Positions 1-7,528 of a DNA stretch of 45,470 bases are shown here, one piece after another. Origin of the DNA: an archaeon. Lineage in GTDB: Archaea; Thermoproteota; Nitrososphaeria; Nitrososphaerales; CADDZS01. A model generated the notes under the pieces. The model searched no databases. It had not been told where the DNA came from and saw nothing but the letters and a program-made list of their open reading frames with translations. The stretch is taken from positions 1 through 45,470 of the forward strand of contig JARCRS010000152.1 in the NCBI GenBank assembly GCA_029850555.1. The letters are read 5' to 3'. Positions within the stretch are counted from its first letter, which is position 1. Every line of letters begins with the position of its first letter. The position numbers and the translations under genes were made by a program.

Positions 1-276
1 TGTAGTTTTTGAGATCTCTACAATCATCTTTGCTGCCGGATGCTGGACATCTATTTCTTTGAGAATTGTGGCTCCGTCATTTGTGATTGTAACGTCACCC
101 AGTGTATCAACAAGCATTTTGTCCATCCCACGTGGTCCAAGGCTTGTCTTTACAATCTCAGCTATCAATTTCGCAGCGAAGATATTGTTACGCTGAGCGT
201 CTCTTCCTTTGTTCTCGGAAGCTCCTTCCTTCAAAACTAGAACTGGTGTTCCACCTTGTGTTGTCATTTGGCTCAT
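1..276 (-). CDS. Thermosome (group II chaperonin) subunit, N-terminal 92 codons only
   Basis: Partial gene that runs off the left edge. It encodes an ATP-driven group II chaperonin subunit of the cytosolic double-ring folding machine. The translated start reads [18 protein letters not shown] and continues through [20 protein letters not shown] and [12 protein letters not shown] to [10 protein letters not shown], the classic thermosome nucleotide-binding segment. The start is the ATG at 276; a second ATG four codons in (267) is possible. It is divergent from the ArsR-type regulator and shares a 120-base promoter region with it, so co-regulation with the heat-shock genes is likely. The rest of the gene cannot be judged. 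Confidence 0.96.
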   Translation of the reverse strand, partial: MSQMTTQGGTPVLVLKEGASENKGRDAQRNNIFAAKLIAEIVKTSLGPRGMDKMLVDTLGDVTITNDGATILKEIDVQHPAAKMIVEISKTT

Positions 277-299
277 AATTTTTTTCACTACCCCTTAGG

Positions 300-351
300 A
301 TACTAACCTCAAGACACTAACCATAGCCGAAAACGATATAAAATTATCGGC
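300..351. promoter_or_regulatory. Divergent promoter between thermosome and Phr-like regulator, with repeats
   Basis: An AT-rich core GATATAAAATTATC at 335-348 can act as a TATA box in both directions. It sits inside a dyad with outer arms GCCGA (326-330) and TCGGC (347-351) and inner arms CGATA/TATCG. Two direct copies of ACTAACC (302-308 and 315-321) lie about 25-40 bases from the core on the thermosome side, near that gene's expected transcription start. A repressor footprint there is plausible. The motif assignment is mine and has not been tested. Confidence 0.5.
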
Positions 352-397
352 GTATAGTGAGATAGGATCCAATTCTGGGTAAATGTGATGGAATGTA

Positions 398-1108
398 ATG
401 AGTCTTAATAACGTTGACGTTCTCCTTGACGTCTTGGGAAACGACACTCGAAGGCGAATTCTGCAGCTTCTAGCAGATGAGCCCCGTTATTTTATTCAGT
501 TGTCCAGGGAACTTGGTGTGAGCCAACAGGCCGTGCTGAAACACCTGGAGATTCTGGAAAAGAATGGCTTTATTACCTCGTATGAGGAAGAAAGCGATTT
601 TCCAGCTCCAAAGCGAAAGTACTTCCAACTAAGCCTCTCCTGCGTCTTAGAAGTCGGAATCACCCGTGATGCAGTACAATTTGTATTCCAAGACATTCCG
701 AGATTGGATCGTGAAGATCAGATCGAAGAGAAGGAGCTTAAGGTTCTTTCAAGAAAGGTGAATACGGTCTTGGAAGAAGAGGATCCAATCGAACTGCTCC
801 AACAAAGTGACGATCTCTTGAAAGAAATTAATGGAACATTAAAAGAAACACTCGAGACTGAGATTCTTCTCTTAAGATTCAAGCAGCGATTGACTAGAGC
901 AGCGCATAAGGCAATAAGAGAATCATTCGATGAAGAACTTCACCGGCATATTCTTTATTCGACTATCGGAGAGCAAAAACAACCAAACATAGACCAACTC
1001 TCAACCATGCTGGACATTAGGGAAAAGGAGATCGGTGAAGCTCTTAAGCTCCTCAAGAAGCGTATGCCTCACTCTAAGAATTTTGCGTCGCCCCCGGCGG
1101 AATCGTAG
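398..1108 (+). CDS. Phr-like ArsR-family heat-shock transcription regulator
   Basis: A 236-residue winged-helix DNA-binding protein. Residues about 8-90 hold the domain: LLDVLGNDTRRRILQLL, then the recognition helix region QLSRELGVSQQAVLKHLEIL and the wing KRKYFQL. This closely follows Phr of Pyrococcus furiosus, which represses hsp20, an AAA+ ATPase gene and itself under non-stress conditions. The C-terminal half (about 105-200) is charged and helical, suiting dimerisation. The genes around it (thermosome upstream, Hsp20 and CDC48 downstream) are the same classes Phr controls, which supports the role. The start is the ATG at 398. Another ArsR function cannot be excluded without binding data. 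Confidence 0.85.
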   Translation: MSLNNVDVLLDVLGNDTRRRILQLLADEPRYFIQLSRELGVSQQAVLKHLEILEKNGFITSYEEESDFPAPKRKYFQLSLSCVLEVGITRDAVQFVFQDIPRLDREDQIEEKELKVLSRKVNTVLEEEDPIELLQQSDDLLKEINGTLKETLETEILLLRFKQRLTRAAHKAIRESFDEELHRHILYSTIGEQKQPNIDQLSTMLDIREKEIGEALKLLKKRMPHSKNFASPPAES

Positions 1109-1135
1109 AGCAAAAGAGATTTATCATAACGTAGC

Positions 1136-1140
1136 AGGAG
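1136..1140 (+). promoter_or_regulatory. Ribosome binding site of the small zinc-ribbon gene
   Basis: AGGAG lies nine bases before the ATG at 1150. It supports translation of a 45-codon gene that would otherwise be easy to overlook. Confidence 0.6.
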
Positions 1141-1149
1141 TACTTTGTA

Positions 1150-1287
1150 ATGCCTCTAACTAGCTCCGGCGACTGGGAATGTCCAAAGTGCCATAGTCAC
1201 AATATTGGTCTCGCCAAAGCCTCAAAGAAATCGGCAAAGATGATATGCAACGAGTGTGGCTTCAAGGGTTCTGCAATGAACTTTTGA
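1150..1287 (+). CDS. Small zinc-ribbon protein, 45 residues
   Basis: A short reading frame with two CxxC knuckles: CPKC at residues 11-14 and CNEC at 33-36. It begins MPLTSSGDWECPKC and ends FKGSAMNF. The pattern fits a single zinc ribbon of about 25 residues between the knuckles. A good AGGAG site precedes the ATG. It lies between the Phr-like regulator and hsp20 on the same strand, 41 bases after the regulator, so it may be cotranscribed with the regulator. Function is unknown; small stand-alone ribbons of this kind bind nucleic acid or protein partners. It is real on the basis of cysteine spacing and ribosome site. Confidence 0.72.
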   Translation: MPLTSSGDWECPKCHSHNIGLAKASKKSAKMICNECGFKGSAMNF

Positions 1288-1443
1288 AATTGCGAGAAAC
1301 CGATCTTACATACCCGATTATAGCATGGTTTGACTGTCGTCGGAATCACGAACGCAGCAAGATAGTATATCTCCACCTTGTTTTTCTAACACTCTCTTTA
1401 ATCCATCACGATTCATCAAGCGTTCGTGTCCGACGGCACAACA

Positions 1444-1468
1444 TTTTTATAAAGCCGTTAGTAACTAA
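1444..1468 (+). promoter_or_regulatory. hsp20 promoter with palindromic element
   Basis: TTTTTATAAA at 1444-1453 is a good archaeal TATA box. Five bases later comes the perfect hyphenated palindrome TTAGT-A-ACTAA (1458-1468), placed between the TATA box and the expected start of transcription. That is where an archaeal repressor would block initiation. Its half-site ACTAA matches the ACTAACC repeats in the thermosome/regulator promoter. It is a candidate Phr-like operator by position and sharing only. Confidence 0.5.
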
Positions 1469-1498
1469 TGGTGAGTAACCCAATGGGTGACGCGTAAA

Positions 1499-2068
1499 AT
1501 GTCATGGAGAAGAAGAACAAGAAGACAAGACAGAGAAGATTCCGACAATGAAGATGATGATTTCTGGAGTCCACTGGACTTTGATTTCAAATTGGGCTTT
1601 GGCGATATTGACGATCTAATTAAGAACATGTTCAAAGCTGCTAATTCGATCGAGCCTCAGGGCCCCGGCAGCGGAGCCGTTTACTATGGTTACTCGGTTA
1701 CTGTTGGGCCTGATGGAAAGCCACATGTTCGTGAATTTGGAAATGTCAAGCCGACCAACAGAGGGACTTTCCAAGTCGGATCTCGAGAGCCATTTGTGGA
1801 TACGGTCATTGACGAGAAATCCAACGAGCTCAAAGTCGTCGCAGAAATGCCAGGTGTCCAAAGGGAAGACATACACTTAGAGGCCCTTGAGAATTCATTG
1901 ACCATACGGGCGGAACATGGTGATCGGAAGTACGACACAACCGTGCCTCTTAACCATCCAGTAGACACTTCAACAGCGAGTGCCATTTACAATAACGGCG
2001 TCCTTGAAGTCAAGCTGAAATTGAAGGGCGCGGTAAAGCCGAAGGGAGTCAGCATAAAGATCGACTAA
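1499..2068 (+). CDS. hsp20: Small heat-shock protein Hsp20 (alpha-crystallin family)
   Basis: A holdase chaperone of 189 residues in the cytosol. The basic, acidic N-terminal arm (RRRTRRQDRE, DSDNEDDD) is followed by a glycine-rich linker and the alpha-crystallin domain from about residue 100, with VVAEMPGVQREDIHL and the diagnostic NNGVLEVKL near the end. The C-terminal VSIKID resembles the IxI anchor used in oligomer assembly. I choose the ATG at 1499 because GGTGA at 1486-1490 is a proper ribosome site for it; an in-frame GTG at 1487 would add four residues. It lies upstream of CDC48 and probably belongs to the heat-shock regulon. Confidence 0.94.
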   Translation: MSWRRRTRRQDREDSDNEDDDFWSPLDFDFKLGFGDIDDLIKNMFKAANSIEPQGPGSGAVYYGYSVTVGPDGKPHVREFGNVKPTNRGTFQVGSREPFVDTVIDEKSNELKVVAEMPGVQREDIHLEALENSLTIRAEHGDRKYDTTVPLNHPVDTSTASAIYNNGVLEVKLKLKGAVKPKGVSIKID

Positions 2069-2086
2069 ATGTCGGTCCTTATCTGA

Positions 2087-2094
2087 TTTTTTTT
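2087..2094 (+). terminator. Oligo-T terminator after hsp20
   Basis: A run of eight T lies 19 bases after the hsp20 stop codon and before cdc48. Archaeal RNA polymerase stops at such runs without needing a hairpin. Read-through into cdc48 remains possible. Confidence 0.5.
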
Positions 2095-2132
2095 GTAAAA
2101 TAGATTGAAAATTAAGAGTGAGATATTACAAA

Positions 2133-4358
2133 ATGTCAAAAGAGAATAACAAAAATTCCGACAAGCAAGATGTAGAAGTTCGAGTTGCTGAGTCCCAAGC
2201 TAGAGATGTAGGAAGAGGAATCGCTCGAATCGACCCACAAGTTATCGAAGAAATGGGTTGGGTTTCGGGTGATGCTATAGAGATAGAAGGCAAACGAAAA
2301 ACGTTTGCGCTTTTGTGGCCGGGACTATCGAGTGATGCAGGTCGAGGTATCATTCGAATTGACGGCCATGTCAGAAATAATGCAGGTGTTGGCATCGATG
2401 ACAAAGTGATAGTGCGAAAGTCAGATGCAAAACCTGCCGAAACCATAACGCTTGCACCTACGGAGCCGCTTCGAATTACCGGTGGGGAGGAATATCTCTC
2501 GCAGTTCCTCGACGGAAGAGTAGTATCTCGGGGAGATATTGTGACTATCAACGTGATGAAGAGACGTATTGACCTCGTTGTTACTAAGGTAGTACCAAGT
2601 GTGAAGGCTGCAATTGTTGATCTGAATACGAGGATCGAGATTAGCGAACAAGTTGCAAAACCAACTGAAAGAAATCTTCCGACAATAAGCTACGAGGATA
2701 TTGGCGGGCTTAGGAACGAGATAGTCAAAGTTAGAGAAATGATCGAGCTTCCGATGAAGCATCCGGAACTTTTCGAGCGACTAGGCATCGAGGCGCCGAA
2801 GGGAGTGCTTCTTCATGGACCTCCAGGTACAGGAAAAACTTTGCTCGCAAAGGCTGTAGCGAATGAGACTAATGCTCACTTCATCAGCCTGTCAGGTCCG
2901 GAAATTATGGGTAAGTACTACGGAGAAAGCGAAGAGAGACTGCGAGAAATTTTCGCTGATGCTGAGAAAAACGCTCCTAGTATAATATTCATAGATGAAA
3001 TTGATTCTATTGCTCCAAAAAGGGAGGAAGTAACTGGCGAAGTCGAAAAGAGAGTTGTCGCGCAGCTTCTTGCCCTAATGGATGGCATGCAATCTCGCGG
3101 TAAGGTGGTAGTGATCGCTGCTACTAACAGACCGAACGCCCTAGATCCTGCTCTTCGCAGACCGGGCCGTTTTGACCGAGAAATCGAAATCTGTGTTCCA
3201 GACCAAGAAGGAAGACTGGAGATTCTTCAAGTTCACACAAGAGGCATGCCTCTTGCTGAAGGTCTTGATCTTAAGAGGCTCGCATCTTCAACACATGGCT
3301 TCGTCGGAGCAGATCTTGAAGCTCTTGCCAAAGAAGCTGCTATGAGGTCATTGAGGCGCGTTTTGCCCCAAATAGACCTAGAGAAGGAGTCGATTCCGGC
3401 AGAGGTTCTGAACAAGATCATTGTTACTATGGATGATTTCCAAGACGCTCTGACAGAGGTAGAACCCTCTGCGATGAGAGAAGTCCTAGTCGAGGTTCCA
3501 AATGTCCACTGGTCAGATATTGGAGGACTAAAAGAGGTCAAACAGGAGCTCGAAGAATCTGTCGAGTGGCCGCTCAAATATCGGGATATTTTCGATTATG
3601 CTCATTCAAGAGCTCCAAAAGGAATTCTTCTGTATGGTCCGCCAGGAACTGGCAAGACTCTATTAGCAAAGGCGGTAGCAAACGAAAGTGAGGCTAACTT
3701 CATCAGCATAAAGGGTCCCGAGCTACTTTCAAAGTGGGTCGGAGAGTCTGAGCGAGGAGTAAGAGAAATCTTTCATAAAGCTAGGCAAGCAGCTCCATGC
3801 ATCATATTCATGGACGAGCTTGATTCACTAGTACCAACTAGAGGCGGCTTTGGCGACTCTCAAGTAACAGAGCGAGTCATCAGCCAGATCCTTACGGAAT
3901 TAGATGGATTAGAAGAACTACGAGACGTAACCGTCATAGGCGCAACGAATAGACCTGACATGATAGATCAGGCGCTGTTAAGACCTGGGAGATTTGATAG
4001 GCTTCTATACGTGCCTGTTCCTGATCTCGAATCGAGGAAGGAAATATTTCAGATTCATCTGAAACAGAAACCTCTAGCTAAAGACATCAGCGTTGATGAG
4101 CTCGCCTCAAAGACAGAGGGCTACAGCGGAGCAGACATACAAGCAGTCGCAGAGACCGCCGTTATGAACGCAATCAGACAACACATCGGAAAATTCAAAA
4201 ATCAAAAAGAGGCGAAGGCAAATCTTGATCAGCTTGTCGTTACTAGACAGGACTTTGAGCAGGCTATGAGGAAGGTCAAACCGTTAATGAAAAGTGACCT
4301 TGTCTTCGATACCAAGAAAGGTTCCAGCTCTTCCAGGGATATCAGTGCAATAAGTTAA
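2133..4358 (+). CDS. cdc48: CDC48/VAT-type AAA+ ATPase
   Basis: A double-ring AAA+ unfoldase of 741 residues that extracts and unfolds proteins, often feeding the proteasome. The N-terminal substrate domain (double-psi barrel, residues about 10-180) precedes two ATPase modules. Module D1 has Walker A GPPGTGKT at 229-236 and Walker [10 protein letters not shown]; module D2 has GPPGTGKT at 502-509 and IIFMDELDS. Both carry arginine-finger segments ([20 protein letters not shown]). The ATG at 2133 follows a GAGTGAG ribosome site; a GTG at 2118 would add five residues. It follows hsp20 and fits the Phr-type regulon. The last four bases overlap the convergent dinB gene. Confidence 0.97.
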   Translation: MSKENNKNSDKQDVEVRVAESQARDVGRGIARIDPQVIEEMGWVSGDAIEIEGKRKTFALLWPGLSSDAGRGIIRIDGHVRNNAGVGIDDKVIVRKSDAKPAETITLAPTEPLRITGGEEYLSQFLDGRVVSRGDIVTINVMKRRIDLVVTKVVPSVKAAIVDLNTRIEISEQVAKPTERNLPTISYEDIGGLRNEIVKVREMIELPMKHPELFERLGIEAPKGVLLHGPPGTGKTLLAKAVANETNAHFISLSGPEIMGKYYGESEERLREIFADAEKNAPSIIFIDEIDSIAPKREEVTGEVEKRVVAQLLALMDGMQSRGKVVVIAATNRPNALDPALRRPGRFDREIEICVPDQEGRLEILQVHTRGMPLAEGLDLKRLASSTHGFVGADLEALAKEAAMRSLRRVLPQIDLEKESIPAEVLNKIIVTMDDFQDALTEVEPSAMREVLVEVPNVHWSDIGGLKEVKQELEESVEWPLKYRDIFDYAHSRAPKGILLYGPPGTGKTLLAKAVANESEANFISIKGPELLSKWVGESERGVREIFHKARQAAPCIIFMDELDSLVPTRGGFGDSQVTERVISQILTELDGLEELRDVTVIGATNRPDMIDQALLRPGRFDRLLYVPVPDLESRKEIFQIHLKQKPLAKDISVDELASKTEGYSGADIQAVAETAVMNAIRQHIGKFKNQKEAKANLDQLVVTRQDFEQAMRKVKPLMKSDLVFDTKKGSSSSRDISAIS

Positions 4359-5491
4359 AAGAGTAAGAAACGAGTCAGAGTACTTTGGTTCTCTGACTCA
4401 TTTTTTCCTTCCGCTTTTTCTAAATCTATTCCGCTGACACGGATTCCAACCCGCCTTATTCTGAACACTTCAATGCCAGAACTATCGAAAAAACCTTGGA
4501 AAAGCTCCAAACAGTTATGAAGGATTTCATCGGAAGAATTAGTAAGATGGTCTAGTGTTCTTGCTTTGTTCTTTGTCTTTAATTCCGAGGTAATTGCGAT
4601 TATGCCCACAACTCTGCATTTTGCATTCAGTGATTTGAGTTTGTCCGATAGGTAGATCGAAAGAGGCTTCAGCTCGTCTCCGAACCACAAGGATTCCGCG
4701 TCTTTCTTAAGTGTGATAATTCGGCTGAGTTGCTCAATTGGCCTCGGTCTAACTGGATCTGTATCCAATCCTTGAGCTAATCTTTTGAAACTAGGACCTA
4801 GATTCTTACCAAATTGGTCTGATAGAGAATTGACGTCGAAATCCGAAAGGTCGCCAATTGTCTTTATTCCCATTTTTTCGAATTTGCTCTCGCTTTTGGG
4901 GCCGACGCCGATCAGTTTACCGATCGGCATTGGACTTAGGAATGCGGAGACCTCTTCTGGCTTTATTACGACAAGTCCGTCCGGTTTTTTATGATCAGCT
5001 GCCATCTTGGCTATCAACTTGTTTGGGCCGATACCAACAGAGCAAGTTAACTTCTCCGCGTCAAGAATCTCTTCCTTGATTTTCAGACCTATGGATTTGC
5101 CAACTTCAAAGTCAGTCTTTGTACTGTCTGTCACATCAATGAATGCCTCATCTATTGAAACTTGCTCGAAGATTGGTGAATGAGATTTTATCAACTGCAT
5201 TACTCTCTCCGACACGCGCTCATAGTAATCATGATCAATCGGAAGAAATTCTGCTTCTTTATGCTGCGCTAGTACCCTCTTTGCACTCAAAATGGGCATG
5301 CCGGATTTTACTCCAAGTTTCCGAGCAACATAATTCGCTGTACTTACGGCACCGCTTGTTTGGGTACGACCAGAAAAAACGCAAACCACAAGCGGTTTGC
5401 TCTTGAGCTCTGGCCTCCTGATCTCCTCACATTGAGCGAAGAAATAGTCCAGGTCTATAGAAATAACTACTCTCGGTGATTCCAAAATCAT
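4355..5491 (-). CDS. dinB: Y-family DNA polymerase IV (Dpo4/DinB)
   Basis: A translesion DNA polymerase of 378 residues. Catalytic carboxylates are visible in [16 protein letters not shown] near the start and in [10 protein letters not shown] around residue 115. The fingers/palm signature [17 protein letters not shown] and the helix-hairpin-helix [20 protein letters not shown] follow, then the little-finger domain. The C-terminal tail [10 protein letters not shown] matches a PCNA-interacting peptide (QxxLxxFL). Its length is typical. It starts 24 bases after pyrE ends, so the two are probably cotranscribed. The 3' end overlaps cdc48 by four bases in convergent orientation. Confidence 0.96.
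   Translation of the reverse strand: MILESPRVVISIDLDYFFAQCEEIRRPELKSKPLVVCVFSGRTQTSGAVSTANYVARKLGVKSGMPILSAKRVLAQHKEAEFLPIDHDYYERVSERVMQLIKSHSPIFEQVSIDEAFIDVTDSTKTDFEVGKSIGLKIKEEILDAEKLTCSVGIGPNKLIAKMAADHKKPDGLVVIKPEEVSAFLSPMPIGKLIGVGPKSESKFEKMGIKTIGDLSDFDVNSLSDQFGKNLGPSFKRLAQGLDTDPVRPRPIEQLSRIITLKKDAESLWFGDELKPLSIYLSDKLKSLNAKCRVVGIIAITSELKTKNKARTLDHLTNSSDEILHNCLELFQGFFDSSGIEVFRIRRVGIRVSGIDLEKAEGKNESENQSTLTRFLLF
4372..4406 (+). terminator. Hairpin terminator of cdc48 inside the 3' end of dinB
   Basis: A perfect nine-base stem GAGTCAGAG (4372-4380) and CTCTGACTC (4391-4399) with a ten-base loop is followed by ATTTTTT (4400-4406). Read on the plus strand it lies 14 bases after the cdc48 stop. 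On the minus strand the same bases encode the last residues of DNA polymerase IV before its PCNA-binding tail. Confidence 0.6.
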
Positions 5492-5515
5492 CTTCGCCGG
5501 AGAAAAGCAATACTG

Positions 5516-6106
5516 TCATATTCTTTCCAGATCATGTTCAGCGTAAAACGCAAAGTAAGGTATTCCTGATTTTTGAAAATTTTCCGCTGCGCCTCGATCA
5601 ACTATTCCAATAGCACACAACACGTTTGCGCCATAGTCTCTGACTGCATCTGCTGCTATCAAAGAGCTTCCTCCCGTCGTGATTGTATCGTCCACGATCA
5701 CTGCGTTTTTTCCTTTCTCAAGATTTCCTTCGATGAGGTTTTGTAGTCCATGATCTTTTTGATGCTTTCTTACCCAGAAGGCCAACAATTCTTTCTTCTG
5801 ATTAAGACTCAAGAGTGCAACCGAGGTTGCAATTGGTATAGATCCTGTCTCCAGACCTCCGACACAGTCAGCATTCGGCGCAAGTTCGTAAATCTTGTTG
5901 AGGACTAGTTTTCCGATTAAATTTATTCCTAGTGGATCTTGTGTAAGCCGTCTAAGATCGATGTAGAGCTTGCTTACCTTTCCGGAAGCTAGAACGAACC
6001 CGACCTCCCTAATCTCGACGCAGCGCGAAATGATCAGTGTTCTGAGCTTTTCTTTGTCGACACTTAGACTTCTACTTCCTTGGTCCTGCATTCTCTTGTA
6101 TTCCAT
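5516..6106 (-). CDS. pyrE: Orotate phosphoribosyltransferase
   Basis: Transfers phosphoribose from PRPP to orotate to make orotidine monophosphate in pyrimidine synthesis. The 196-residue protein has the PRPP-binding motif VDDTITTGG at residues 138-146, preceded by KKELLAFWVRKHQKDHG, which matches the flexible catalytic loop region, and GGLETGSIPIA for the pyrophosphate loop. It lies between the MazG-like fusion gene (62 bases upstream) and dinB (24 bases downstream) on the same strand. No other pyrimidine gene is in the window. The first six residues before MQDQG are uncertain. Confidence 0.95.
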   Translation of the reverse strand: MEYKRMQDQGSRSLSVDKEKLRTLIISRCVEIREVGFVLASGKVSKLYIDLRRLTQDPLGINLIGKLVLNKIYELAPNADCVGGLETGSIPIATSVALLSLNQKKELLAFWVRKHQKDHGLQNLIEGNLEKGKNAVIVDDTITTGGSSLIAADAVRDYGANVLCAIGIVDRGAAENFQKSGIPYFAFYAEHDLERI

Positions 6107-6168
6107 TTTTCATCCTAGGCATGTTTCTTTATTCTTTGCTTAACCAAAGAACAAGCACAAGTAATTCT

Positions 6169-7311
6169 CTACTTTTTGGATTGGGAAGTCCTAGCTCTTT
6201 TGTCTTGGAGTATTTGGAGATAGTTCTCGAATAAACCCTTCAGGTTATTTACATCTCGATATGGAGTGACTTCGATCTGCTCGTTCGCGAAAACCCGTTC
6301 CAAGAATTCTCCCAATCCCTTTGTCTTGTCTCGCCCAAATAACCAGACATTACCTTTCGACAACATCGAATAACAGGCCAGAGCCTCGAAAACTTGCCCG
6401 TACGCAGGTTGTTTTGATGGATCTGATGGAAGAAGAACACACGCCGCATCGCTTTTGCTTATGAGATCCAATGAGGCGGAAAGATCGCGCGTGCTCTCGA
6501 GAAGAGCTGTTGAATTCACGAGAGTCTTGAAACCAAAAGTTGAAGCGGAGTCCAATATGACATATTTTTCTTCATCAGGAGTTTCGGTCGAAAAGGAAAC
6601 GTACATCGTTTTGAAGGGGTGACATACATCAGTATCACAGATTGTTTGTGTGCAAACAGGACAATGATCATCATATTTCTGATCTACGATTGTTGCGAGA
6701 TCCAACTGCAAGAGCTGAGCTATGGTAAGAGTCCAAGCTAAGATCGCAGCTAGCTTCGAGGTAATTTGTTCAAGAGGCGCTCTTTTTCTATTAAGCATCG
6801 CGAGATCTCCTACATCCTTCATCATGGCGACGAGAGAGTTAGTCGGCGTGAGCCTGAGATTTTCTTCTTGGTAAACTTTCGAAATAAACTTCTGCCAGTC
6901 TCGCAATGTCTGAGGCATAGAGAATTCTTGAAGAGATGGCTGGGCCGCTTGCGACCAAGAAGGTCTGGGAGCGTGCTGTCCATATTTCTGCCAGGCGAGC
7001 GAAGATAGATCAATGTCGAGTTTGAATGCTAGAGAACATGTCCACGAGAAAACATCGGCAAGGTTTGGCGCAATTTGTGCCTTGTCTTGAGACTCCATTG
7101 GATTCACAAGTTCTGCGACTTCCTCCACGAGTCTCGAGATCATATATTCGGTAGTATGTTTGTCATGCCGTTTGCCGTAGATTCTGCCGAACCGTGACAG
7201 CCAATCGTCTAGTGAAAGATCATCGAAAGATCTCTCCGTCGCGTGATCTTGAGATTGAGAATCCACTAACTGATTGGGGAAACGCGGACTATTTTCCAAA
7301 CTAAAGAACAT
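6169..7311 (-). CDS. MazG-like duplicated protein with zinc knuckle and deoxyribosyltransferase-like C-terminal domain
   Basis: A 380-residue multidomain protein. Residues about 33-113 resemble a MazG-type all-alpha NTP pyrophosphohydrolase repeat, with the metal motif RLVEEVAELVN (E63, E64, E67) and NLADVFSW (D86). Residues about 134-213 repeat the fold but have lost most acidic residues (VAMMKDVGDLAM). A knuckle with Cys 217, 220, 225 and 230 follows, then an alpha/beta domain (236-365) with KSDAACVLLPSD and GQVFEALACYSM, reminiscent of nucleoside deoxyribosyltransferase or related nucleotide-sensing folds. It lies upstream of pyrE in the same direction. A nucleotide-pool role is inferred; the exact reaction is unknown. 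Confidence 0.7.
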   Translation of the reverse strand: MFFSLENSPRFPNQLVDSQSQDHATERSFDDLSLDDWLSRFGRIYGKRHDKHTTEYMISRLVEEVAELVNPMESQDKAQIAPNLADVFSWTCSLAFKLDIDLSSLAWQKYGQHAPRPSWSQAAQPSLQEFSMPQTLRDWQKFISKVYQEENLRLTPTNSLVAMMKDVGDLAMLNRKRAPLEQITSKLAAILAWTLTIAQLLQLDLATIVDQKYDDHCPVCTQTICDTDVCHPFKTMYVSFSTETPDEEKYVILDSASTFGFKTLVNSTALLESTRDLSASLDLISKSDAACVLLPSDPSKQPAYGQVFEALACYSMLSKGNVWLFGRDKTKGLGEFLERVFANEQIEVTPYRDVNNLKGLFENYLQILQDKRARTSQSKK

Positions 7312-7528
7312 TATTCTAGTGGTACGAGAAAAACGTTTGGAATCTTCTAGACTGTTTTACACGCTAGAACGTCTGCAATTGCTGTTCTTATCTATTTAAA
7401 GCCACGGTGTATTGTTTGGATGTTGCGCACAAATAGAGATAAGCAATGGGAGGATGGCAGCGAGTCGCCATCTAGAGTAAAGAGAGTGATCTATTAGCTA
7501 TGGCGAATGATAAAAGGAAAGAAATGTA
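7312..7528. promoter_or_regulatory. Divergent promoter region before the KaiC-like gene
   Basis: The 217-base gap separates the MazG-like gene (minus) from the KaiC-like gene (plus). TATTTAAAG at 7394-7402 is a candidate TATA box for the plus-strand gene, with a leader of roughly 100 bases. A ten-codon frame from ATG 7500 ends at 7532, overlapping the TTG start; I see nothing that shows it is translated. Confidence 0.35.

Noticed and set aside
1245-1478. 77-codon plus-strand frame
   Set aside because: It starts inside the zinc-ribbon gene in another frame and runs through the hsp20 promoter.
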